A stretch of DNA of 13,364 bases from Candidatus Pacearchaeota archaeon CG10_big_fil_rev_8_21_14_0_10_30_48. Lineage in GTDB: Archaea; Nanobdellota; Nanobdellia; Pacearchaeales; GW2011-AR1. Below are positions 6,067 to 13,254 of this stretch, piece after piece (positions within the stretch are counted from its first letter, which is position 1; the number at the start of each line of letters is the position of its first letter). The notes under the pieces are model-generated. The model did not search any database. It saw only the letters and a program-made list of their open reading frames with translations, and had not been told where the DNA came from. The translations under genes were made by a program, and so were the position numbers. The stretch spans positions 11,794 to 25,157 of the forward strand of contig PFCU01000004.1 in NCBI GenBank assembly GCA_002763155.1, read 5' to 3'.

Positions 6067-6076
6067 TATTTAAATA
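6067..6076 (+). promoter_or_regulatory. TATA box of the 69-aa gene
   Basis: TATTTAAATA is centred about 25 nt before the ATG at 6096, fitting a leaderless transcript. It forms part of the second copy of the 16-nt direct repeat AATTAAGTATTTAAAT (6060-6075). Confidence 0.5.
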
Positions 6077-6095
6077 TCAACTAACTGAATTACAA

Positions 6096-6305
6096 ATGAT
6101 TCCAAGAGAAGAATATAACTCAAGAGTATTTTACTCTCCTCAAGAAGAGGGTGGTAGTTTACCCTTGAGTCCTGAAGAAACTGCAAAAATATTAGGAGGA
6201 GATTATAGCGATTATAAAGAGATGCCTCTAAAATATAAACAAATACTTGTAAGTTCTGGATTTTTTCCTTTTTTTTCTTTTCTTGCAGACGGAAATCATG
6301 ATTAA
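6096..6305 (+). CDS. orphan 69-aa protein, function unknown
   Basis: I do not recognise it. The sequence starts MIPREEYNSRVFYSPQEEGG and has an acidic middle (SPEETAKILGGDYSDYKEMP) and a short hydrophobic stretch near the end (GFFPFFSFLA) that is too short to count as a clear membrane helix. A well-placed TATA element 25 nt upstream supports expression as a leaderless mRNA. It is divergent from the toxin-antitoxin operon across a 95-bp promoter region and is followed by the 149-aa gene with its own promoter. Confidence 0.5.
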   Translation: MIPREEYNSRVFYSPQEEGGSLPLSPEETAKILGGDYSDYKEMPLKYKQILVSSGFFPFFSFLADGNHD

Positions 6306-6320
6306 CGCTAATATAATTAA

Positions 6321-6330
6321 TTATTTAAAC
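6321..6330 (+). promoter_or_regulatory. TATA box of the 149-aa gene
   Basis: TTATTTAAAC is centred about 25 nt before the ATG at 6351, again predicting a leaderless transcript. Confidence 0.5.
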
Positions 6331-6350
6331 TAAATTTATTTATATGATTT

Positions 6351-6800
6351 ATGATTAATGAAGATGAACTTAAAGATTTTTCAAGAAACAATCTTCCCAA
6401 TGGAAAGGAAAATGAAGAGGAAAAACCAAAGGGATTACCGGTAAGGGACTTCTGGCCTGAAGTAGATGAAGTCCAGAGAGGAATTGATGATTGTGCAAGA
6501 CGGTCACTCGCACGTTCAAGTCAAGAACGTATAAATAAAGAAGATGGAACTGTTGTTAAATGGGGAGAATTATTTGGAGGAACTTCTAGATATTCAGTTT
6601 CAGTTTACCAAGAAGAGAAACGTATTGAGTGGGAATCTTTTATGGATAGAGGAAGGTCATTAAGTTATTTTGGAGATAGGTGTGAAGTTTATGGTGCTAA
6701 AACAAAAGTAGGTTATGAAACTGAAATCGAATCTGCGCGAAAATCTTTTTTAGAACATTGGGGAATTCCGGGAAATAAATTTTTTCTGGAATATTATTGA
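6351..6800 (+). CDS. orphan 149-aa charged soluble protein, function unknown
   Basis: I do not recognise it. The first 35 residues are low-complexity, Glu/Asn/Lys-rich and probably disordered (GKENEEEKPKGLP). A compact part follows with DFWPEVDEVQRGIDDCARR, a beta-like SRYSVSVYQEEKRIEWESF, SLSYFGDRCEVYG and a helical end SARKSFLEHWGIPGNKFFLEYY. No signal peptide or membrane segment is seen. It converges with the Mre11-Rad50 gene, leaving 11 bp between stops. The upstream TATA box and the long open frame support a real gene. Confidence 0.6.
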   Translation: MINEDELKDFSRNNLPNGKENEEEKPKGLPVRDFWPEVDEVQRGIDDCARRSLARSSQERINKEDGTVVKWGELFGGTSRYSVSVYQEEKRIEWESFMDRGRSLSYFGDRCEVYGAKTKVGYETEIESARKSFLEHWGIPGNKFFLEYY

Positions 6801-6811
6801 ATTCTAGAAAA

Positions 6812-9800
6812 TTAAACCACAACTTTAGTAGATAAATTATCTTTCTTTAATCGAATTATATTATCGACGAAAGATTCTATTTTTTGGTCATGGGAAACTA
6901 AAATTAATTGTTCTACATTGAGTTCTGCTAAGACGTCTCGCATTTTGTCAAGTTGTTGTTGTGAAAAACCATCTGTTGGCTCATCTAAAATTACAATTCC
7001 TTTTGTTTTTATTTCTGATAATAAAGAATTAATTGTTTGATTCAATGCGAGGCGATAAGCCAAAGCGATTGCTGTTCTTTCACCTCCTGAAAGGAAATTA
7101 TAATCTAATTCATAATTTTGCTGTTCGATTATCGGAGTGAACTCGTCATCAAGACTGACAGTAAAAGTATCTGGGACAAGAATTGAAAACCAGTCGTTGA
7201 ACAAGTTTGAAAATTCACTTCTTAATTTAATCATAACATTTCTTTCTATTGTCCCAATAAGGTCTAAGAAATCTCCAGAAAGCCAATTTTCCAATTCAAT
7301 CGTGTAAATTAATCTCATTTTAACTTCTTCTTTTATCTTAATTTCTTCTTCAATTAAATTAATCTCATTTTCATTAATTCTAATTTCTCGGAGTATCTCT
7401 GCTTTTTTAATCTCCAGTTTTCTTTCTTTATTATAAATCTCTTCAAATTCTTTTGTTTTTATTTCGAGAAGCTGGTCGAATTTTTTCATCTCGCTAATAT
7501 TTTGTTTCAAAATCAGCATTTGATTTTCAAGCATTTTAACATCTGATTCCAAAGATGATTTTTGTTTTTCCATAGCTTCTTTTCTTTGATAATCTTCTTG
7601 AATTGTCTGAAGTCTAATTTTAACTTCCTGCAATGAATTCTTTTTCATTTCAAGCGAATTTATTTCTAAAATTAATTCTTTAATTAGCAAATCTTTAGAT
7701 TCTTTTTCTTTATCTGTGAGTTCTTTTTCTTTATCTAAGTTAAGCATTTCCTCCTCGGTTTTTGACAAGATTGCATGTTTATGATTATCTGAAACATCTT
7801 GAAAACAAGTAGGGCAATTTTTCAGGCTAGATATTTTTTCTTTAAGTTTTTCTAAATCATATTTTTTAGAAATCAACGAAGATATTTTATTTGAGAAAGT
7901 GTTGATTTCTTTATCAAGTAATTCTTTGTAATTTTTTTTATTATTAACCTCTTCAATTATTTTAGCAAATTCCTCTGGATTAAAAGAATCTGTAGCTTCT
8001 TGTAATTTTTCTTCAATAGATTTTATTTCTTTTGTAAATTTAATCAATTGTTCTTTTTTTGAGAAAAGTAAAACATTCGTTTTTTCTACTTCAATTTCAA
8101 ATTTCCTCTTTTCTTCTATTTTCAATTTGACGTCTGTTAAATCTGTTTCTTTTTTTGTTTTTTCTTTATGAATAGTTAACCTTGCCGATTCAATTTTAGG
8201 TATTTCCTTTTTTATATTTTCTACAGAATTTTTTCGTTCTTGTAAATTATTTTTACGCGTTTCAAGATCTAAAATTTGTCCTTGATACAATCTAGAATTC
8301 TCACGAAGTTTAGACGCCAAAATTACTGTGTTTTCTTTTATTCGTTTATATTTATCTATTCCAAAGACATGTCTTAAGGTGTTTAATCGTGTTTCGGGGT
8401 CTTCCAAAATTATTTGTTTCATTTGTTCTTGAGGAGTATAAACTGTGTACCTATAAAGTAAATTAGTCTTTTTAGCAAATTCTAAAGGATAGTTTAATTT
8501 TTGTAAAACAAAATTTTTCATTTCTGTCGTCGCACATTCCTCTGTTTTGCCATTAATAGTTATGAACGCCGAATCTTGGGAAACTGTTTTTTTTCTTTTC
8601 AGAGTCCTCTTTAAAATTATTAATTCGCCGTCAATTTCAAATTCCAATTCGACAAAACCTTCGTCAGTATTAGTTTTCAACAACGAAGCTCCTTTTTGCC
8701 CTGGTTGCAAACCAAACAACGCAAATTCTATCGCCAATAAAATTGAAGTTTTTCCCGAACCAATGAGTATTGTTTTTAATTCTGATAAAAGTCTATCATG
8801 AAATATTTGATTTTTTTCGTCCTCTTGTTTTTCTACACTTAATGCTCTGAGTAGGAGTTGAATTTTATCTGCGAATCTTGTTTCTGATTTTTCAAAGTGT
8901 TCCTTAATTAATATTTCTTCAACTTTTCCGACATCTTTTTCGTCCATTTCTATTTTATTTTCTTCTATTTTTAATCCCGAAATACTTTTGACAAAAACAT
9001 AAGCTCCTTGATTTTTCACAAATTGTTCTATTTCATTAAATTGAATATCTGAAACTTTTCCGCTTGTAAAATTGCCTTTTAATCTCATAAGAATAATTTT
9101 ATCATTTAATTGGTGATTTTTTAGTTCGGTGATTATTTTTTCCGTCGCTGTTAATGGATTATCTAATTGAATTACCAAATTTAAAACATCTTTTATCCTT
9201 AGAGGAATTGTATCGCGTCTTATGATTCCATCTTGCACATTCACTATTTGAAATCTGCCGTGTTTAAGTTCTTCCAATTCTTCGAAATTATTTGGATAAA
9301 TTGGGCCAGAATAAGCGATGTTGCTTTTTCCGAATTCTATATGTAAATGCCCTAAAGCATAATAATCTGCCGAAGGTAATTCGTCGATTGAAATAGATGG
9401 AGCAGGCATGTTTCCTATTGCTTCCTTCAATGCTGTGTGTAGCATAAAAACTTTAAAAAATCCGGGCGAGTCTTGAAGTTTTGTTTTCTTTAATCCTTCA
9501 ACTTCTAATCCTGATTTCATTCCAGGATATCCATAAATGGCATATTTTCCGGAGATGGTTGGTTGTAAAATTATTTTCTCGTCTTTTTCTTCGTAAACAA
9601 AAACGTTCTTGCAAAATCCTGCGTGTTCTAAAACATCTAAAAATGTTTTTCCTGAAACCGAATAATCGTGACTTCCTGCTATAATGAAACAAGGTATTTT
9701 AGAATCGTATAATTTTTTAAATTCTTTAAATGTTTTTTTTAAAATTTCTATCGGAGGGTAAGCTGAATCAAAAATATCTCCAGCCATTAAAACCATATCT

Positions 9801-9916
9801 ACTTTTTCAGCTATACAAATGTCTAAAGCCTTAGAAAAACTTTGCATATTCACCTCTTGTAATTCGGGATATCTCCATCCTCCAAGATGGCAATCGCCCA
9901 TATGAGCAAACTTCAT
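6812..9916 (-). CDS. Mre11-Rad50 fusion protein, Rad50 N-terminus and part of Walker A missing at junction
   Basis: One 1034-aa frame joins both break-repair subunits. The Mre11 phosphoesterase part (1 to about 384) has D8-x-H10, GD47IFD50, G81-S-H-D84 (Ser for the usual Asn), H160 and G189-H-L-H192. Rad50 follows: G386-S-G-K-T390 of Walker A, a coiled coil, zinc hook C701-P-T-C704, second coiled coil, signature L942-SGGE, Walker B with D978-E979, and H1009 of the H-loop. Rad50 normally begins with about 30-40 residues of beta-strands ending in a Gly-rich loop; here FHDRLLSELKTIL, which reads like an Mre11 C-terminus, runs directly into IGSGKTS. The ATG at 9916 is used because MKFAHMGDCHLGG is the natural Mre11 start and a TATA box lies 25 nt upstream. 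It could be a natural fusion, a recent deletion damaging the ATPase, or an assembly error. Confidence 0.85.
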   Translation of the reverse strand: MKFAHMGDCHLGGWRYPELQEVNMQSFSKALDICIAEKVDMVLMAGDIFDSAYPPIEILKKTFKEFKKLYDSKIPCFIIAGSHDYSVSGKTFLDVLEHAGFCKNVFVYEEKDEKIILQPTISGKYAIYGYPGMKSGLEVEGLKKTKLQDSPGFFKVFMLHTALKEAIGNMPAPSISIDELPSADYYALGHLHIEFGKSNIAYSGPIYPNNFEELEELKHGRFQIVNVQDGIIRRDTIPLRIKDVLNLVIQLDNPLTATEKIITELKNHQLNDKIILMRLKGNFTSGKVSDIQFNEIEQFVKNQGAYVFVKSISGLKIEENKIEMDEKDVGKVEEILIKEHFEKSETRFADKIQLLLRALSVEKQEDEKNQIFHDRLLSELKTILIGSGKTSILLAIEFALFGLQPGQKGASLLKTNTDEGFVELEFEIDGELIILKRTLKRKKTVSQDSAFITINGKTEECATTEMKNFVLQKLNYPLEFAKKTNLLYRYTVYTPQEQMKQIILEDPETRLNTLRHVFGIDKYKRIKENTVILASKLRENSRLYQGQILDLETRKNNLQERKNSVENIKKEIPKIESARLTIHKEKTKKETDLTDVKLKIEEKRKFEIEVEKTNVLLFSKKEQLIKFTKEIKSIEEKLQEATDSFNPEEFAKIIEEVNNKKNYKELLDKEINTFSNKISSLISKKYDLEKLKEKISSLKNCPTCFQDVSDNHKHAILSKTEEEMLNLDKEKELTDKEKESKDLLIKELILEINSLEMKKNSLQEVKIRLQTIQEDYQRKEAMEKQKSSLESDVKMLENQMLILKQNISEMKKFDQLLEIKTKEFEEIYNKERKLEIKKAEILREIRINENEINLIEEEIKIKEEVKMRLIYTIELENWLSGDFLDLIGTIERNVMIKLRSEFSNLFNDWFSILVPDTFTVSLDDEFTPIIEQQNYELDYNFLSGGERTAIALAYRLALNQTINSLLSEIKTKGIVILDEPTDGFSQQQLDKMRDVLAELNVEQLILVSHDQKIESFVDNIIRLKKDNLSTKVVV

Positions 9917-9936
9917 AGAAAATTCTGGTTTAGCTA

Positions 9937-9944
9937 ATTTATAA
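9937..9944 (-). promoter_or_regulatory. internal TATA box of mre11-rad50
   Basis: TTATAAAT (minus reading) is centred about 25 nt before the ATG at 9916 and overlaps the junction with the methyltransferase 3' end. It supports the 9916 start and separate leaderless expression within the operon. Confidence 0.5.
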
Positions 9945-9947
9945 GGA

Positions 9948-10484
9948 TTATTGCACTTCAATCTCCCAGATATACAACTCTTCAAAGAAAATTTTTTTAG
10001 TCGCTATTTTAGTTATTTTTAGTCCTTTTTCTTTAGCTAATTTTTTCCATTTTTTTTCAGGAGTTAAACTAGAAGTTAACAAAAAAGCTCTGCCTGAAAT
10101 TGTTAAATGATTAGGTAAATTCTTTATGAATTCAACAATAACTTCATCTCCATTTTTTCCGCCAGTTGTATCTGGTTCATTATCAAATTCTGATTCTGGA
10201 AGATAAGGAGGATTGAAAATTACTAAATCAAATTTTTCTGGAATCTTTGAGAAGAGGTTACTTTCAATAATATTAACTCCCCACTTTTTAACTTGTTGTA
10301 GTGCTGATTTGTTAATGTCGCTGGCTAAAATATTCTTTTTTGAAATTCCGAGTTCTATGAGAGTTTGCGATTGAATTCCAGAGCCTGTTCCTAAGTCCAA
10401 AACTTTGATTTTCTTGTCTTTAATCTTTTCTTTCAAAACTTCTGTTAAAAAATAAGAATCTTCGCTTGGATTGTAAAATGCCAT
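9948..10484 (-). CDS. HemK/Mtq2-type protein-glutamine N5-methyltransferase
   Basis: A 178-aa class I SAM-dependent methyltransferase. It starts with the NPSEDSYFL element typical of archaeal/eukaryal HemK2-Mtq2 proteins, followed by motif I V28-L-D-L-G-T-G-S-G36, the acidic end of strand 2 (SD56), and the catalytic N91-P-P-Y94 that holds the target amide. Known relatives methylate the Gln of the GGQ loop of class I release factors, with Trm112 as partner in eukaryotes and some archaea, so the likely target here is aRF1. The size suits a catalytic domain alone. Its ATG abuts the stop of the upstream membrane-protein gene with no gap, and the Mre11-Rad50 start is 31 bp downstream. Confidence 0.85.
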   Translation of the reverse strand: MAFYNPSEDSYFLTEVLKEKIKDKKIKVLDLGTGSGIQSQTLIELGISKKNILASDINKSALQQVKKWGVNIIESNLFSKIPEKFDLVIFNPPYLPESEFDNEPDTTGGKNGDEVIVEFIKNLPNHLTISGRAFLLTSSLTPEKKWKKLAKEKGLKITKIATKKIFFEELYIWEIEVQ

Positions 10485-10865
10485 TTAACTAAATAAGTTC
10501 TGAAATAATTGAGTCAACTCATCTTTAAAAATTAATGAAAGAACTAAAAAAGAAACGAGGACAAAAAGCACGAGAATTAAAATAACTAAGAATGCTGAAA
10601 TTTTTCCTTTTTGTTTTTTTGGTTGTAACATTTGTTGATTTTGGCGTTGATAATTTGGGTGTTGAGTTGTTTGAAAATTTTGGGCAGGATGATTTTGTTG
10701 AGGCATATGTTGAACATTTACAAAACCTCCAGACAAATAATTTGAAGCTTCGGTTATATCTCCTTCACTGTATCCAGAATTTCTTAAACTTTGTTTTGCT
10801 TGTTCAAGAGAATAACCTCTTTCAACAGCATTTTTCAATCCAGCGATAATATCCATTCTTACCAT
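10485..10865 (-). CDS. small tail-anchored-type membrane protein with UBA-like N-terminal domain
   Basis: A 126-aa protein in three parts. A helical N-terminal module (about 4-45: IAGLKNAVERGYSLEQAKQS then LRNSGYSEGDITEASNYL) has the three-helix 'GYS..qa...L...GYse.di..A' pattern of UBA-like folds. A Gln/Asn/His/Pro-rich linker (about 50-82) and a Lys cluster (83-88) follow. One strong membrane helix (about 90-113) lies near the C-terminus, suggesting a cytoplasmic domain anchored by its tail. Similar small proteins are, as I recall, common in DPANN archaea, without known function. The start could be M1 (10865, one base after the RNase J stop) or M4 (10856). Confidence 0.75.
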   Translation of the reverse strand: MVRMDIIAGLKNAVERGYSLEQAKQSLRNSGYSEGDITEASNYLSGGFVNVQHMPQQNHPAQNFQTTQHPNYQRQNQQMLQPKKQKGKISAFLVILILVLFVLVSFLVLSLIFKDELTQLFQNLFS

Positions 10866-10866
10866 T

Positions 10867-12201
10867 TTATTTTAATTCAATAATCATACCATTTTTACAT
10901 AGGTGAGCGGTTTTATTTTCTATATATCCCATTTCTTTTGCTAAATCCATTGCAGGCATTGTTTTGTCAAATCCGCCGTGGCTTGGAATAAAATGTTGTG
11001 GTTTAAGTAAATTCAATAAGTCTCTCAAATCCTCTCTACCGCCGTGGCCTGAAACATGGACGTTGTCGAAAATGCGAACATCTTTTTGTTTTAATTTTTT
11101 GTCCATCTCTGCTCGATGAGAAATATTGATTGGAGCAGGAATTACTTTTGAGGAGAAAATAACTGAATCTCCAGATTTAAAATTAAAATGAAGTTTATTT
11201 TTTACTAAACGGTCTAAAATTGAGCCGTCTTCTCCTTGATGGCCTGTGCAGACTACGACATATTTTCCTCTATCTTTCTCGACGCGTTTTAGTGAAGATT
11301 TTAACTGGTTTGTATAAGTAGCAATTCTAATATCTTTCTCAAACGGACATTGATTTACTTTTTTGGCGGCGTTAGTATATTTTGCTAAAGACCTTCCCAT
11401 AAAAATAACTTCTCGATTCAGTTTATTGGAAAATTCTACGATTGATTTTAATCTCGCGATATGAGAAGAAAATGTTGAAATAATTATCCCGTTTTTCCCG
11501 TGGTCGACAGTTAACAAAGATTCTTCGACCATTGCCCTCGCGATTTTTTCTGAATTTGTTTTTCTGTCAGTATCTGCATAAAGGCAATCAATTATTGCAA
11601 CTTTAATTCCTTGTTTTGCTAACTTGCGGAATTTTTCATAATTTGGTGGCGCGCCCATAATTGGAGTATTATCTAATTTGTAATCGTTAGCGTAAACAAC
11701 AATACCTTCAGAAGTATATAATGCAATCATCGTCGATTGAATTGTTGAATGAGTCATGTTAAGGAATTCTGCTTTGTATGAAGTATTCGCTCCTTTAATC
11801 ATTATAGATGCTCCGGGTTGAACAACAATGAGTTTATTTCTCAAAGGTTGTTTTGAATCTTGCATTAGAGATTTAAGAATTTCTATTGTAAAGGGGGTTC
11901 CAATAATCGGGGCGTTTGGAAATTTGTAAGCAAAATGATGGACTGCACCGACGTGGTCTAGATGCGCGTGAGTTATTAAAAATGCTCGGACTTTATTTTT
12001 ATTTTTTAATAAAAATGTTTCGTCAGGTAGCGCGCCAGCGTTTCGAAGTAATTGAGGTGTTGGATTTCTTTCAGACTCTTGTAAATCAATTGCCGCAGGA
12101 AGATAAATACCACAATCAAAAACAATTATGTCATCTTTTACTTCAAGAGCAGTCAGATTTTTTCCCACCTCATCATAACCACCAATTGTATGAATTTTCA
12201 T
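10867..12201 (-). CDS. archaeal RNase J, beta-CASP 5'-3' exoribonuclease
   Basis: A 444-aa protein of normal length for archaeal RNase J, which degrades RNA from the 5' end, preferring monophosphate ends. The MBL domain begins at residue 1 with IGGYDEVGKN and contains H78-A-H-L-D-H83, H151 (NMTHSTIQST) and D173 (YANDYKLD). The beta-CASP domain covers about 205-355 (ISTFSSHIARLKSI, VVVCTGHQGEDGSILDRL). The RNase J signature S384-G-H-G-G-R-E-D391 and the final H408 (IPSHGG) complete the metal site, so activity is expected. It leads a four-gene minus-strand run with gaps of 1, 0 and 31 nt. With aCPSF1 it is the second beta-CASP nuclease within 10 kb; lacking KH domains, it is clearly the J type. 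Confidence 0.94.
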   Translation of the reverse strand: MKIHTIGGYDEVGKNLTALEVKDDIIVFDCGIYLPAAIDLQESERNPTPQLLRNAGALPDETFLLKNKNKVRAFLITHAHLDHVGAVHHFAYKFPNAPIIGTPFTIEILKSLMQDSKQPLRNKLIVVQPGASIMIKGANTSYKAEFLNMTHSTIQSTMIALYTSEGIVVYANDYKLDNTPIMGAPPNYEKFRKLAKQGIKVAIIDCLYADTDRKTNSEKIARAMVEESLLTVDHGKNGIIISTFSSHIARLKSIVEFSNKLNREVIFMGRSLAKYTNAAKKVNQCPFEKDIRIATYTNQLKSSLKRVEKDRGKYVVVCTGHQGEDGSILDRLVKNKLHFNFKSGDSVIFSSKVIPAPINISHRAEMDKKLKQKDVRIFDNVHVSGHGGREDLRDLLNLLKPQHFIPSHGGFDKTMPAMDLAKEMGYIENKTAHLCKNGMIIELK

Positions 12202-12230
12202 TTTCTTTTATTATATAAAAAAAGAAGTTT

Positions 12231-12241
12231 AGTTTAAATAA
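12231..12241 (-). promoter_or_regulatory. TATA box of the RNase J operon
   Basis: Minus reading TTATTTAAACT is centred about 35 nt before the ATG at 12201, predicting a leader of about 9 nt. A second AT-rich TTATATAATAA sits too close to the ATG to be the main box. The 53-bp gap also holds a T-run that may end the HAD-protein transcript. Confidence 0.45.
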
Positions 12242-12254
12242 GTTTGTAAGAAAA

Positions 12255-12899
12255 TTAATTGAGATTTCCTATTTCTTCTTTTAACTCCTCTAAATTATGG
12301 ATACTTTTAACTCCGTCAATTTCTTCACTATTTTCTAAATTTGCAAAAATTTTTAAAATATTATTTTCTTTACAATAATTGTAACTATCTTTTCTTCCAC
12401 CACCAATATAAATTATGGGTTTTCCGTGTTTTTTAATAAATCGATTGAATACAAGAATTTTATCATCTTTTTCTTCAGGTAATGAAGTTTCAATAATATC
12501 AAATAAATTTTCTAAATTTGTTATCGATAAAATTAGATTGGTTACTTCTTGAGTATTTGTTGTTATTAACGCAAGTTGATATTTTTCTTTCAATGATTTA
12601 AAATATTCTGCTATTTCTAAATTTACAACTTGTTTATTTTGTTTTATGTATTGGATTATTGAATCAAAATAAGTTTCTCGTGCTTTGATTATTCTTTGTT
12701 CATCTGTAAATTTTGGGTAAGCAATTTGCATAACTAAATCAACTCCTTCAAAATAATTTGGTTTATCTATCCAATCCAAAATACTTAAATCATCTAATTC
12801 TTCAGCCCAAGTTTCAAACCATAATTCGTGCGCTTTTTCCCAAGGTTCAGAACTAATAAATAATCCTGAAAGAGTTGTTGCAATTATAGATTTAGACAT
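12255..12899 (-). CDS. HAD-fold protein with lost catalytic aspartates, probable pseudoenzyme
   Basis: A 214-aa protein with the layout of a HAD phosphatase: N-terminal strand, helical cap (about 17-100), then the Rossmann-like core. Motif II is recognisable (ALITTNT, T113/T114), a Lys of motif III lies in PEEKDDK, and motif IV reads IYIGGGRKDSYNY with D171. Motif I, normally DxDG, reads T9-L10-S11-G12, so the nucleophilic and acid/base Asp are both replaced, and motif IV has GG where GD is usual. Phosphatase activity is therefore unlikely; binding or a regulatory role is possible. The frame is otherwise intact and has a leaderless-type promoter, so it looks maintained rather than decayed. 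It is divergent from pop5. Confidence 0.75.
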   Translation of the reverse strand: MSKSIIATTLSGLFISSEPWEKAHELWFETWAEELDDLSILDWIDKPNYFEGVDLVMQIAYPKFTDEQRIIKARETYFDSIIQYIKQNKQVVNLEIAEYFKSLKEKYQLALITTNTQEVTNLILSITNLENLFDIIETSLPEEKDDKILVFNRFIKKHGKPIIYIGGGRKDSYNYCKENNILKIFANLENSEEIDGVKSIHNLEELKEEIGNLN

Positions 12900-12920
12900 A
12901 TAAAATATAAATCTAAGAAA

Positions 12921-12928
12921 TATTTAAG
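12921..12928 (-). promoter_or_regulatory. TATA box of the HAD-fold gene
   Basis: Minus reading CTTAAATA is centred about 25 nt before the ATG at 12899, predicting a leaderless transcript. Confidence 0.5.
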
Positions 12929-12948
12929 TATTACCTTTCCTTTTTCAA

Positions 12949-12958
12949 TTTATAAAAA
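12949..12958 (+). promoter_or_regulatory. TATA box of pop5
   Basis: TTTATAAAAA is centred about 33 nt before the ATG at 12987, predicting a leader of about 7 nt. Confidence 0.5.
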
Positions 12959-12986
12959 TAAATCTCTAAAAACAAAGAAATTTAAA

Positions 12987-13247
12987 ATGAAACTACTCAA
13001 ACCCTCTTTTAGAGAAAAGAAAAGATATCTTTTGTTAGAGGGGAATTTTAGTAAAAAAGAAATTGAGGAGATAATTATGAAATATGTTGGGATTTTGGGT
13101 TATGCTAAGGCTTCGCCAATGTGGATTAGTGGAAAGATTTTGGCGATTAATCGGTCTGAAATAAATCATATTCGAGGGGCTTTTGTTTTATCTAAAAAAG
13201 TTTCTGTAAAAAAGGTTTCTGGGACTCTGAAAGGGTTGAAAATTTAA
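12987..13247 (+). CDS. Pop5-like RNase P protein component 2, short form
   Basis: An 86-aa basic protein. It opens with MKLLKPSFREKKRYLLLEG, the typical Pop5 start ('lpp.lReKkRYi.f'). A helix (SKKEIEEIIMKYVGILGYA) follows, then strands W46-ISGKILAINR and GAFVLSKKV, and the hallmark V77-S-G-T-L-K near the end. Pop5 pairs with Rpp30 to support the catalytic RNA that trims tRNA 5' ends. It stops about 5 residues after SGTLK, whereas many archaeal homologues are longer, so extra C-terminal residues and part of the middle are trimmed. It stands alone on the plus strand; the next downstream gene is beyond the window. Confidence 0.8.
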   Translation: MKLLKPSFREKKRYLLLEGNFSKKEIEEIIMKYVGILGYAKASPMWISGKILAINRSEINHIRGAFVLSKKVSVKKVSGTLKGLKI

Positions 13248-13254
13248 TTAATGA

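Noticed and set aside
7320..8300. Low-complexity AT-rich repeats in the middle of mre11-rad50
   Set aside because: These are the Lys/Glu/Leu codons of the Rad50 coiled coil, not DNA repeats.
9917..9985. N-terminal extension of the Mre11-Rad50 frame by 23 residues
   Set aside because: The extension overlaps the methyltransferase 3' end in another frame, and the ATG at 9916 begins the conserved MKFAHMGDCHLGG with a TATA box 25 nt upstream.
10592..10849. 85-aa plus-strand Phe/Val/Leu-rich frame
   Set aside because: It is antisense to the Gln-rich linker and membrane helix of the 126-aa gene.
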